From: Streptomyces gelaticus
GTDB taxonomy: Bacteria; Actinomycetota; Actinomycetes; Streptomycetales; Streptomycetaceae
DNA length: 64,000 bases
NCBI RefSeq assembly: GCF_014649535.1
Contig: NZ_BMTF01000013.1
Location: 62,001-126,000, forward strand
Reading direction: 5' to 3'
The notes under the pieces are model-generated. The model worked only from the letters and a program-made list of their open reading frames with translations. It was not told the origin of the DNA and did no database searches. The stretch's first letter is position 1, and every line of letters begins with the position of its first letter. The translations under genes were made by a program, and so were the position numbers. Shown here piece after piece: positions 25,577 to 33,441 of the stretch.

Positions 25577-25653
25577 GATGCACAGTGTCACCACCGCTGA
25601 CTAAGGTGAACCTCGAAGCGGCGAACGGCTGTTGCCAAACGGGGGAGGACGCT

Positions 25654-26136
25654 GTGGGACAGAGCGATCCGGGGACGGATTCACCGGCATACCCATGGGC
25701 CGTCATCGGTGCCGTAGGAGCGGCCGGGGCGATCTCCCCGGGCGCCGCGAACGAACTGGTCACCGAACTCACGTCGTTCACGAAGTTCCGCGACCGCATC
25801 GACGGGCTCCTCCGTGACCTCAAGGGATCTCCGGCCGGCCCCGGGAAGGTCGGCGAGGACACGATGGGACGGGAGCGCTTCGGTGGCGGCAAGGGCCAGT
25901 GGTCGGAAGCGGACGCTCTGCACGGCTCGTACTCCAAGGTCATCAAGGAGCTGGAGGAGCTGTCCCAACTGCTCTCCGACTCCATCGAGGGCATGAGCAT
26001 CGCTGTCCTCGGGGCGCACAAGGGCTACGAGAACGTCGACTTGGACGTGCGAGACCGCATGCTCGCGATCCGCGGGCGCACGAATGCCCACCACAAGGCC
26101 GAGCAGAAGCATGTGTCCGAAGTCGGCATCTTCTGA
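25654..26136 (+). CDS. small helical protein with YxxxD motif, probable T7SS partner protein (unit 1)
   Basis: This is a 160-residue protein from a GTG preceded by GGGGGAGGAC. Residues 13-35 are hydrophobic and Gly/Ala-rich, and the rest is helical with a coiled-coil-like stretch YSKVIKELEELSQLLSDSIEG. Tyr125-Glu-Asn-Val-Asp129 fits the YxxxD/E signal found in one partner of secreted Esx or PE/PPE heterodimers. The next gene encodes a WxG-motif protein, so the two look like a PE/PPE-style pair. I know of no named family that matches the whole protein, and the assignment rests on motif and gene order. Confidence 0.6.
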   Translation: MGQSDPGTDSPAYPWAVIGAVGAAGAISPGAANELVTELTSFTKFRDRIDGLLRDLKGSPAGPGKVGEDTMGRERFGGGKGQWSEADALHGSYSKVIKELEELSQLLSDSIEGMSIAVLGAHKGYENVDLDVRDRMLAIRGRTNAHHKAEQKHVSEVGIF

Positions 26137-26192
26137 TGCTGACGTGATGTGCTCTGCAGGCGGATGACGGGGACGGGGAGAAGGACGGCGTC

Positions 26193-27659
26193 ATGGGTAC
26201 GGATTTCGACAACAAGACGCACGCGCAGATGCTGGAGTGGCTGGACCAGGCCAACAGCGGCGAGATGCAGGCAGCGGCGGATCGCCTTTTGAGCGCGGCA
26301 TCGGAGATCCACAAGATCGGTGAGGACCTGAAGGTCCGCCCGCAGTTGGTGGATTGGAAGGGTCAAGGAGCCGATGCATTCCGTAGGTGGAGTGCAGATC
26401 TGGCCAACGCGACGTTGCGCCTCGGGGACTACAGCGAGGGGGTCTCCAAGTGGCTGAGTGAGGCGTCGAACGCGGTTGCGTCGGCCCAGGCCTCGATTCC
26501 GCGGACCGAGGCGGGTGCGCAGGCGAACATGGAGGCGGCTCTCGCGGCACGGAACGATCCGGATGCTTCGGAGGTGGCGAAGAAGTCCGCGGAGACGCTG
26601 ATCGAGTCCGGAAAGAGGAACCGCGAGGAGGCGGCCGCGCAGATGCGGAGGCTGTCGCAGACGTACACCTTCTCGTCGTCGCAGATGACTTCTCTGGAGA
26701 AGCCGGTGTTTCCGGCGATGCCGAAGGTGATTGCTCCGCAGGCCATTGAGGGGCGTGGTGGGGGACAAGACGGACACGTCGGGTCTGGGCTCGGATCTGC
26801 CGCTGGAGCTGCCGGGTATGCCAGCGCACCCGGACACGGCACCGAAGCGTCGGCTGGTGTGATCGCGCCTGCTGAAGGCATGGGCGCCTTCCCACGCACC
26901 GGGTCGCCTTCAGCCTCGAGGCCGGTGGACATGGGGATCGATGGAGTGGCCGTACCACCGGATACTCCGGCGCCTCCGGTCGCGAGTCCTGTGCTGCCGC
27001 CAACCGGGCCAAGGCATGACGTGGTTCCCCCGCCGACCCTGGGTGCCATGCCTCCTGTTCCCAATCTCAGCCCTTCCGCACCGCGCAGCACGAGTGGAGG
27101 AGGTAGAACGACGGGACTGCCGCGCACGCCAGTGTCAGCCCCGGGGGTGACTCCGCTTGGTCCCGGGCCGACGGGCCGCGCCCCCGGGCCCAATGGGATC
27201 ACCGGTGGTCGCGTTGTACCCCCAGGCCCAGGACGTTTCGCGGTTGGCATCCCGCGTGGCACGGTCATCGGCAGCGAGAACGTTCACGGCACTGCGCCTA
27301 TGGGCCGTGCCCCGGGCATGGGCGGTGGAATGGGTCCCGTCGTCTCTCCGAACGCAATTGGCGGTGGTCGTCGATTGGCAGGGGAGGTGGGCGGTGTTGT
27401 TGGGGGACGCCAGCAGCAGGGGCAGGCGGGCACGCGCCCGTTCACGCCTGGCGGGTCGGGCCTGGTGAGAGGCGGCGCCGCGGGCGATCCCGAGCGCGGT
27501 GCGGGGCCGGTAGGACGGGGTGGTGGGAGTGCCCCTCAAGGCTCTCGAACGCGCGTGACGGGGCGCGACGGTGACGGTGAGAGGCCCGACTACCTGGTCG
27601 AAGACGATGAGACCTGGCAGCAAGGCAGCCGACGTGTTGCCCCGCCAGTCATCGACTGA
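26193..27659 (+). CDS. WXG100-like protein with long Pro/Gly-rich tail, probable T7SS substrate (unit 1)
   Basis: In this 488-residue protein, residues 1-110 form a helical hairpin with the WxG turn at Trp55-Lys-Gly57 (DWKGQGADAFRRW), as in WXG100/PPE proteins. A second helical stretch runs to about residue 165. From about 180 onward the chain is Pro/Gly/Ala-rich and probably disordered (PGVTPLGPGPTGRAPGPNG). It ends with an acidic, conserved-looking tail, DDETWQQGSRRVAPPVID. The WxG turn opposite the partner's YxxxD suggests a co-secreted pair. Third codon positions contain far more A and T than the neighbouring core genes. The mycosin gene starts 28 bases downstream. Confidence 0.72.
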   Translation: MGTDFDNKTHAQMLEWLDQANSGEMQAAADRLLSAASEIHKIGEDLKVRPQLVDWKGQGADAFRRWSADLANATLRLGDYSEGVSKWLSEASNAVASAQASIPRTEAGAQANMEAALAARNDPDASEVAKKSAETLIESGKRNREEAAAQMRRLSQTYTFSSSQMTSLEKPVFPAMPKVIAPQAIEGRGGGQDGHVGSGLGSAAGAAGYASAPGHGTEASAGVIAPAEGMGAFPRTGSPSASRPVDMGIDGVAVPPDTPAPPVASPVLPPTGPRHDVVPPPTLGAMPPVPNLSPSAPRSTSGGGRTTGLPRTPVSAPGVTPLGPGPTGRAPGPNGITGGRVVPPGPGRFAVGIPRGTVIGSENVHGTAPMGRAPGMGGGMGPVVSPNAIGGGRRLAGEVGGVVGGRQQQGQAGTRPFTPGGSGLVRGGAAGDPERGAGPVGRGGGSAPQGSRTRVTGRDGDGERPDYLVEDDETWQQGSRRVAPPVID

Positions 27660-27687
27660 TCAAACAGTGAACTCACGAAGGATTCGC

Positions 27688-29097
27688 ATGTACATCAGGA
27701 ACAGGGGAGTCACACGAGGGCGAACCTTGGTGTCGGCCGTGTTGGGCGTACTCCTGATGGGCGGTTCTGCTGGGCCCGCGCTCGCCGACTCCACGCGTTC
27801 CATGCAGTGGCACCTCGACGCCATGAAGGCCGACGAGATGTGGAAGACAAGTACGGGCAAGGGCGTTGTTGTTGCTGTGCTCGACAGTGGTGTGGATCCG
27901 GAGAATCCCGATCTCGTGGGGCAGATTCTCAAGGGAAAGAATCTGGAGCCGGACGTCAAGGGTGACGAGCACACTGACTATGACGGTCACGGCACGAGCA
28001 TGGCTGGACTGATTGCAGGGACCGGCCGGAGTAACGGAGGGAACGGTGCGTTCGGGCTTGCACCAGGAGCGAAGATTCTTCCGGTCCGTATGCCTGAATC
28101 CGGAGTGGGGGCAACCCAGGCAGAAGGGGATGAAAAGTTCAACAGGATTGCTCCCGTGGCAATTCGGTACGCGGTAGGGCGCGGTGCGAAAGTCATCAAC
28201 ATTTCCCTGGGCGCGCAGTCGGGATCGCAAGCGCTTACGGATGCGGTGAAATACGCCCTCGACAATGGGGCGTTGATCTTTGCTGCGGCGGGCAACAGTG
28301 GCGACGGGGCCAACCTGCTTGAGTACCCAGTCGGAACCCCTGGAGTCGTTGGCGTTGGCGCCATCGATCACGACGCTAAGAAAACTGACGAGTCCCAGTA
28401 CGGGCCGCAGATTGATTTCACGGCCCCCGGAATCGACATGGTCCACCCCTGCACAGGTGGAACTCAGCTGTGCAAGACGAGTGGAACCAGCGACGCCACC
28501 GCCATCGCCTCAGCCTCAGCTGCCCTCATCTGGGCCAAGCATCCCGACTGGACCAACAACCAGGTCCTCCGCGTCATGCTGAACACCGCAGGTCGCTCGA
28601 CCAGCGGCGCGAAGCGCAACGACTACATCGGATACGGCGCGGTCCGCCCCCGCATCGCCCTCAAGAACCCCGGCGACCCCGGCCCGCCCGACGTGTACCC
28701 GCTCCCCGACCTCGCGGCGGCCGAGAGCTCGAGCCCCAGCCCTTCCACCAAGCCTTCCAAGGCGACCGAGGGTTCAGCGGACGCCGACAAGTCGGCTGCT
28801 TCAGCCCCCGCTTCCGAGGACAGCAAAGGGAACACGGGGATCTGGATCGGGCTGGGCGTAGGCGCGGTCGCGCTCATCGGCGCAGTGGCGGCAGTCCTGG
28901 CCGTCCGCTCCCGCCGTCGCAAGTCCGGCCCCGCAACTGCCCCACCCGCGTACCCGTATCAACCCCTGTACCCCAACCCGTACCAGCAACCACAGCCTCA
29001 GCCCACACCCCCGTCCTTCGGACCTTCTTCCCCTGCGCTCCCCGGAAACAACTCACCCCATGGCGGACCCTCATATGGTGAAGTGCCGAGGAATTGA
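27688..29097 (+). CDS. mycP: type VII secretion-associated serine protease, mycosin (MycP)
   Basis: This 469-residue subtilisin-family (S8) protease has a signal peptide (residues 1-33, GVLLMGGSAGPALA). The triad is Asp66 (VLDSGVD), His101 (DGHGTSMAG) and Ser268 (SGTSDATAIA), with AAAGNSG as the oxyanion-side asparagine. A Ser/Pro/Lys linker leads to a transmembrane helix at about 384-407 (GIWIGLGVGAVALIGAVAAV), followed by RSRRRK and a cytoplasmic Pro/Gln-rich tail. This layout is that of membrane-anchored mycosins, which are needed for ESX secretion and process substrates. AAGGA precedes the ATG at 27688. Mycosins usually sit beside ecc core genes, which are absent here. Confidence 0.93.
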   Translation: MYIRNRGVTRGRTLVSAVLGVLLMGGSAGPALADSTRSMQWHLDAMKADEMWKTSTGKGVVVAVLDSGVDPENPDLVGQILKGKNLEPDVKGDEHTDYDGHGTSMAGLIAGTGRSNGGNGAFGLAPGAKILPVRMPESGVGATQAEGDEKFNRIAPVAIRYAVGRGAKVINISLGAQSGSQALTDAVKYALDNGALIFAAAGNSGDGANLLEYPVGTPGVVGVGAIDHDAKKTDESQYGPQIDFTAPGIDMVHPCTGGTQLCKTSGTSDATAIASASAALIWAKHPDWTNNQVLRVMLNTAGRSTSGAKRNDYIGYGAVRPRIALKNPGDPGPPDVYPLPDLAAAESSSPSPSTKPSKATEGSADADKSAASAPASEDSKGNTGIWIGLGVGAVALIGAVAAVLAVRSRRRKSGPATAPPAYPYQPLYPNPYQQPQPQPTPPSFGPSSPALPGNNSPHGGPSYGEVPRN

Positions 29098-29149
29098 GTC
29101 CATATGTGGAATCCTCAGTCGTTCGGTTCCTATGAGTCTTGAGTCATCC

Positions 29150-29216
29150 GATGAAATCTGGCAGCAAGGTGGTCGACGTGTTGTTCCGCGGGCCTCGACT
29201 GATCGATGGGGAATAG
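29150..29216 (+). pseudogene. decayed 3' fragment of a WXG-protein gene
   Basis: The frame here reads SDEIWQQGGRRVVPRASTD. This matches the C-terminal tail DDETWQQGSRRVAPPVID of the unit 1 WXG protein, and the DNA is similar over about 55 bases (compare 27608-27662), including CTGGCAGCAAGG and CGACGTGTTG. No start codon or upstream homology accompanies it. It appears to be the leftover end of a second copy, lost by recombination or deletion between the mycosin gene and unit 2. Confidence 0.65.
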
Positions 29217-29348
29217 GGTCACCCGTGGACCAGGGGCTTCATGAACTGTGAGAAGCTCACGTTCTTCTCCGGCCCCGAGAACGCGTGCTCAGGGCCAAGG
29301 GAGCCCCGGTGTTTAGCCTGTAGATTTTCAAATACTGAGGGGGTACGC

Positions 29349-29744
29349 ATGTCCACACCGATTGGCGGCGGAACGCAGGGATTCTGGATCGAGCCGGGTG
29401 AGGTCGGGAAAGCGGGTGAGGCCGCACGCAAGGTTGCCCAGGACATACCGGAAGACATCAAGGTCCTGTTCGCGCCGACGGATGCGGCGGTCGCCGGTCT
29501 CACCGGTTTTCAGTCCGCTCAAGCGATCGATGACTGCCTGGAGGAGTGGACGAAGGCACTGCGTTCTTTGGCAGGCATGGTGGGGAACGCCGCGGACGCG
29601 GTCAGCAACTCCAGTAAGAGCTTCACCCAAGAGGACCAGGAGCGCCGCCATTCGTTCCTCGGTCTCGGCCCCTACGCCCCGGGTTCCGCTGGCCCGTATG
29701 CCCCTGGAATCACGACGTCCCCGCTGGCGAACGGAGGGCGCTGA
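29349..29744 (+). CDS. small Esx-like partner protein (T7SS unit 2)
   Basis: This is a 131-residue protein from an ATG with GAGGGGG upstream. Two helices flank a turn GLTGFQSAQAI, where Phe54 replaces the usual Trp. At the end of helix 2 is SFTQED (Phe92 to Asp96), a YxxxD-like motif with Phe for Tyr. The tail contains two GPYAPG repeats. It ends two bases before the gene for a WxG-bearing hydrolase, so the two are translated together and probably pair. The family assignment is by pattern and context only. Confidence 0.6.
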   Translation: MSTPIGGGTQGFWIEPGEVGKAGEAARKVAQDIPEDIKVLFAPTDAAVAGLTGFQSAQAIDDCLEEWTKALRSLAGMVGNAADAVSNSSKSFTQEDQERRHSFLGLGPYAPGSAGPYAPGITTSPLANGGR

Positions 29745-29746
29745 GC

Positions 29747-31468
29747 ATGCGAGTCTCGGAACTCCGTGACGCCAAGCCGCTTCTGCTGACCGATGCCGGA
29801 GATGTCTGGGACAGGCTGGCAGAGGGCTTCACCGCCCATGCCCGTGACTTCGGCAGGTATCTGCACCGTCCGATCACGCAGCAGGGCATCTGGGGTGGGG
29901 TGGCTGCCGAGTCCGCTGCTGATCGGCTCGCCCGGATGCAGCGTGATCTGAACGTTGCCAAGCAAGAACTAGACGGGGTGGGTACCGTGCTGAGGGCCTG
30001 TGGCGAGGAGTTGGCCACCCACCAGGTCCGGCTCAGGGAAGCCGTTGCAGACGCCACGGAGGCGGGTTACAAGGTCGCTGATGATGGTGCGGTCACCGCC
30101 CCGACTGTCGATGTCAAAAATCTGGCACCAGGTGATGTGGCGATGATGAACCGTGACCACGCGGCTCACGCTCAGGAGTACGCTGGCCGGATTGGTGATG
30201 CCCTGAGCGCGGCACAGGCAGCCGACAAGGAATACGCGGCGGCGATCAAGCTTTTCACCGACGCGGCCAAACGGTGTGCCAAGGGCGACTGGAGCGCCGG
30301 CCTGCTGGAGTTGGCGACCGCGAACGGACTCAACAGCGAGCTGTTGTCCGAGCTCGGCATGCCGCAAAAGGGGGCCTCGCCCGCGGCCGTACAGGCATGG
30401 TGGGCGGGGCTCTCCCCCAGCCTGCAGGCAGAGCTGATCCACGACTACCCGCAGCAGATCGGGAATCGCGACGGGATTCCGGCAGCCGACCGTGACAGAG
30501 CCAATCGGACTTACCTGCCACTGCTGTTGAGTAGTTTGGAGGCCGACTATGCCGGGGCGGTCGGGGACGAGGCGACAGTACTCAAAGACAAGATCGAGGG
30601 TGTGAAAGGCATCCAGCAGCAACTGGACCGGGGCCGAGAACCCCGTCCGTATCTGCTCGGAATGGGCTCAGAAGGCAACGGTCGGGCTATCGTTTCGTTC
30701 GGCAATCCGGACAGTTCGAAGAACGTTTCTGCATATGTGCCGGGCCTGAATACCAAGCTGAGCGGACACTTTGCGTCATCGGACGTGGACCGAGCCTGGA
30801 ACGTGGCACACACCGCGAACAAGATGTACCCGGACACCACGACCGCCTCCATCGTCTGGCTCGGCTACGACGCACCCCAGTTGGACGGTTTCAAGTGGTC
30901 GGCTACCGACGTTATGCGGGAGGGTGACGCCAAGGCCGGGGCCCCTGCCTATGACAGCTTCTTGAACGGCATTCGGGCTACCCATGAATCCGGCTCACCG
31001 CATGTGACGGCCATCGGACACTCATACGGATCTCTGACCGTGGGGCAGGCCACTCAGCAGCCTGGCGGAATCCCCGCCGACGATGTGGTCCTTGTTGGTA
31101 GTCCGGGCGTCGGCGTCGATAAGGCGTCCGACCTCGGGGTGGGAACCGGCCACGTCTATGTCGGAGCGGCGGAGAACGACCAGGTAACCAACCTTCCCAC
31201 GTCCAATCCTTTGGAGTACGTCGCTCCAGGGAGCGAGTACGGTCCTAAAAAGAACTGGTTCGGTACAGACCCCGCTGACAACCATTTCGGGGGCCATCAC
31301 TTCAGCGTGGCCCCCGGCAAGGATACGGGCCTTGCTGGGCTCGCGACCGGAGACCTGCCCGCGCATTCGATCTACTTCGACCCGATCGAGGGCGGCGATT
31401 CCCTGAACAACATTGCGAGCGTCGTGGCCGGTCATGGTGACAAAATCCAGAATGCGGCACCGAGGTGA
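29747..31468 (+). CDS. WxG-domain alpha/beta hydrolase, putative T7SS effector (unit 2)
   Basis: In this 573-residue protein, residues 1-115 are helical with Trp49-Gly-Gly51 (QQGIWGGVAAESAADRLARMQ) as the WxG turn. A linker domain follows. From about residue 300 there is an alpha/beta hydrolase of the DUF1023 (actinobacterial TAP-like) type: GNPDSSKNVSAYVPGLNTKL, then VTAIGHSYGSLTVGQA with nucleophile Ser426, GSPGVGVDKASDLG, and a late histidine in NHFGGHHF. The DUF1023 family is thought to hydrolyse lipids or esters. A signal-peptide-free hydrolase with an Esx-type N-terminus suggests T7SS export, and its neighbours suggest a lipase-type effector with a lipoprotein partner. Confidence 0.78.
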   Translation: MRVSELRDAKPLLLTDAGDVWDRLAEGFTAHARDFGRYLHRPITQQGIWGGVAAESAADRLARMQRDLNVAKQELDGVGTVLRACGEELATHQVRLREAVADATEAGYKVADDGAVTAPTVDVKNLAPGDVAMMNRDHAAHAQEYAGRIGDALSAAQAADKEYAAAIKLFTDAAKRCAKGDWSAGLLELATANGLNSELLSELGMPQKGASPAAVQAWWAGLSPSLQAELIHDYPQQIGNRDGIPAADRDRANRTYLPLLLSSLEADYAGAVGDEATVLKDKIEGVKGIQQQLDRGREPRPYLLGMGSEGNGRAIVSFGNPDSSKNVSAYVPGLNTKLSGHFASSDVDRAWNVAHTANKMYPDTTTASIVWLGYDAPQLDGFKWSATDVMREGDAKAGAPAYDSFLNGIRATHESGSPHVTAIGHSYGSLTVGQATQQPGGIPADDVVLVGSPGVGVDKASDLGVGTGHVYVGAAENDQVTNLPTSNPLEYVAPGSEYGPKKNWFGTDPADNHFGGHHFSVAPGKDTGLAGLATGDLPAHSIYFDPIEGGDSLNNIASVVAGHGDKIQNAAPR

Positions 31469-32091
31469 AGCCCGTGTTCGGACGGGTACGGCTGCTGGGT
31501 TGCGTGCTCATGGTTGCGGCGCTCGCCGCCTGTGGAACAGGCGATGGGCAGAACGGTACAGACATTCATGGAAAGAAGGAAAAGAAGGCACCCGCGATGG
31601 ACATGCAGCAGGCTGGGCAGCGCTCGGAAGCACTACTCGACGGCACGCTAGCGGCCATCCGTCCGCCCGTGGAATGGACCTACGGTGCACCCGCGGAAGC
31701 GGCGTGCAGCACTGGTCTCAACGAACCGACCGGCACCACGACCGTCACCCGTAGCAGGAATATCCTCACCGTGGTCTCCGAGCAGCGACGCGGCAACCTG
31801 TTGGGACTCGTCCAGCGATACTGGGAACGTCAGGGCTTCCGGGTCGTCAGCGTCAACTCGGACAAGGACATGCCACGGATCCGGGCCAGGAATGCTGATG
31901 GATTCACCGTCTCCCTGGACGTCGGCAGCATCGGCAACGTCTCTGTCAGTGCGGGATTCAACTGTGCCGAGAACTCTGCGATGACTTATCCAACGGGGAC
32001 TCCCGGCCACCCCGGCGGGCCGAAGGCGGAGGACCTGAGGCCGCGGGAGCGTTCTGACTTCTGGTCCTCCGACGAGCCACTTCGGCAGTAG
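31465..32091 (+). CDS. lipoprotein, possible immunity or accessory protein (unit 2)
   Basis: This is a 208-residue protein from a GTG that overlaps the hydrolase stop. The signal peptide VRLLGCVLMVAALAAC ends in a lipobox (LAAC), so it should be anchored on the outer leaflet. The mature part has a Trp-Thr-Tyr-Gly segment (PPVEWTYGAPAEAACS) and an alternating beta-type region LLGLVQRYWERQGFRVVSVN. I recognise no family. Tight coupling to a putative secreted lipase makes a protective role plausible, as with the lipoprotein that neutralises the staphylococcal T7SS lipase, but this is inference. Confidence 0.65.
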   Translation: MKPVFGRVRLLGCVLMVAALAACGTGDGQNGTDIHGKKEKKAPAMDMQQAGQRSEALLDGTLAAIRPPVEWTYGAPAEAACSTGLNEPTGTTTVTRSRNILTVVSEQRRGNLLGLVQRYWERQGFRVVSVNSDKDMPRIRARNADGFTVSLDVGSIGNVSVSAGFNCAENSAMTYPTGTPGHPGGPKAEDLRPRERSDFWSSDEPLRQ

Positions 32092-32173
32092 TCGGGGACC
32101 GCAGGGGGCATGGGCCCCGAGGCGGAAATGACTGAAGTCAGGGAATGTGGCGTGCCGTGTCCCAGGAAGAAAG

Positions 32174-32776
32174 GTGGACGACGACGTGATGGTGTCTGTG
32201 CGTGGAGAAGGAGATCAGGACCCGGGGCACTGCGGGCCCGGACCCGCCGTTGTCCTCATCACCGGCGTGATGGCTTCCGGGAAGTCCACCGTGGCCCAGG
32301 CCCTCGCCGAGCGGTTGCCGCGGGCCGTTCATGTGCGCGGGGATGTCTTCCGGCGGATGGTGGTGTCGGGGCGGGCGGAGATGGTGCCGGGGGCGTACGA
32401 GGAGGCCGCGGCTCAACTCCGGCTCCGGTACCGGCTGTCCGCGATGACGGCCGACACCTACGCGGGTGAGGGTTGGACCGCTGTTGTGCAGGACGTAGTG
32501 CTGGGGGAGGAACTGGCCGGGTACGTCGAGCTCGTACGGACGCGGCCGCTGTTTGTCGTCGTGCTCGCTCCCGGGCCGCGTGCCGTTGCCGAGCGGGAGG
32601 CCGGGCGGGGCAAGAGCGGGTACGGGGCGGGGTGGACCGTGGAGTCGCTGGACCTGGCGCTGCGGGAGGAGACGCCGCGGATCGGACTCTGGCTGGACAC
32701 GACCGGGCAGACCGTGGAGCAGTCTGTGGACGCGGTTCTCGCGGGGCTCGAACAGGCTCGGGTGATGGGTGCGTGA
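32174..32776 (+). CDS. P-loop kinase-like ATPase (zeta-toxin / AAA family)
   Basis: This is a 200-residue protein with Walker A GVMASGKSTVAQALAERLP near residue 25. RAVHVRGDVFRRMVVSGRAEM and a C-terminal WLDTTGQTVEQSVDAVLAGL complete it, the pattern of zeta-toxin-like and chloramphenicol-phosphotransferase-like small-molecule kinases. The substrate is unknown. The start is uncertain; GTG at 32174 has AGGAAG five bases upstream, while GTG at 32147 or ATG at 32189 are alternatives. It has the high-GC codon use of the chromosome, unlike the genes around it, so it may be an older resident or a separate arrival. No antitoxin gene is adjacent. Confidence 0.78.
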   Translation: MDDDVMVSVRGEGDQDPGHCGPGPAVVLITGVMASGKSTVAQALAERLPRAVHVRGDVFRRMVVSGRAEMVPGAYEEAAAQLRLRYRLSAMTADTYAGEGWTAVVQDVVLGEELAGYVELVRTRPLFVVVLAPGPRAVAEREAGRGKSGYGAGWTVESLDLALREETPRIGLWLDTTGQTVEQSVDAVLAGLEQARVMGA

Positions 32777-32987
32777 GAGGAGTCGGGCCATGGGCAGGCT
32801 TCACGCGGAGACCGTTCCGGCGGTCAGCGGTCTGCCGGGGCGGGATTCTGGATGCGCATGATGCCTGGACCGCGTGGCGGCCGGTGGGAGAGTGTCCCCC
32901 GGGGGACGTCAGCTGATACTGAGAGGTCGATGTGAGCGCCTGCGGAAATGGCTTCGTCGGCATCCGGGAATGGATCATGGGGGATTC

Positions 32988-33422
32988 ATGACATTCGAGG
33001 CGGAGTGGGCGGCTCTTCGTGCAGAATCGACACAAAAGGTCGATATGCGACTCAATGGGGTCGAGAGTGGCTCAGGCGGTCAGGCTGGCCTCGTAAACGC
33101 TGACCTGGCGGTCAATCAGGATCATCTGGGTGCCATTGGCCACGATGCATATGGTTTGCGCAACCGGCTCTCCAAGGAGGGTGACCACGCCCGCCCCTCG
33201 ACTTTCGATGCGGCGATCGCTCTCACCAATGGCAACTTCTCCAGTGGGTCTGCACTGTTGAAGGTCCATGATCGGTGGAACACGCACCTGAAGACACTTC
33301 TCGATGCCTGTGCGCAGATATCGAACCATCTCGACTACACCAAGTCCGCCCATGCGAAGGACGATGCCCAGATCGGCGGCGACCTGATTTCTGTCTCCAA
33401 GCTCAACGAATACCTGAAGTAG
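32988..33422 (+). CDS. small helical partner protein (T7SS unit 3)
   Basis: This is a 144-residue protein from an ATG preceded by GGGGGA. It begins MTFEAEWAALRAESTQKVDM and is almost entirely helical, with a loop around TNGNFSSGSALL. It lacks an exact YxxxD; the nearest is Tyr117 in LDYTKSAHAKDD. It ends 19 bases before the gene for a large WxG-bearing protein, which repeats the small-partner/large-effector order of units 1 and 2. No named family is recognised. Confidence 0.55.
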   Translation: MTFEAEWAALRAESTQKVDMRLNGVESGSGGQAGLVNADLAVNQDHLGAIGHDAYGLRNRLSKEGDHARPSTFDAAIALTNGNFSSGSALLKVHDRWNTHLKTLLDACAQISNHLDYTKSAHAKDDAQIGGDLISVSKLNEYLK

Positions 33423-33441
33423 TACGTGGGGGAACAGGCGC

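Noticed and set aside
32777..32987. Small gene between the kinase and unit 3
   Set aside because: Frames here lack ribosome-binding sites and codon bias consistent with either neighbour.
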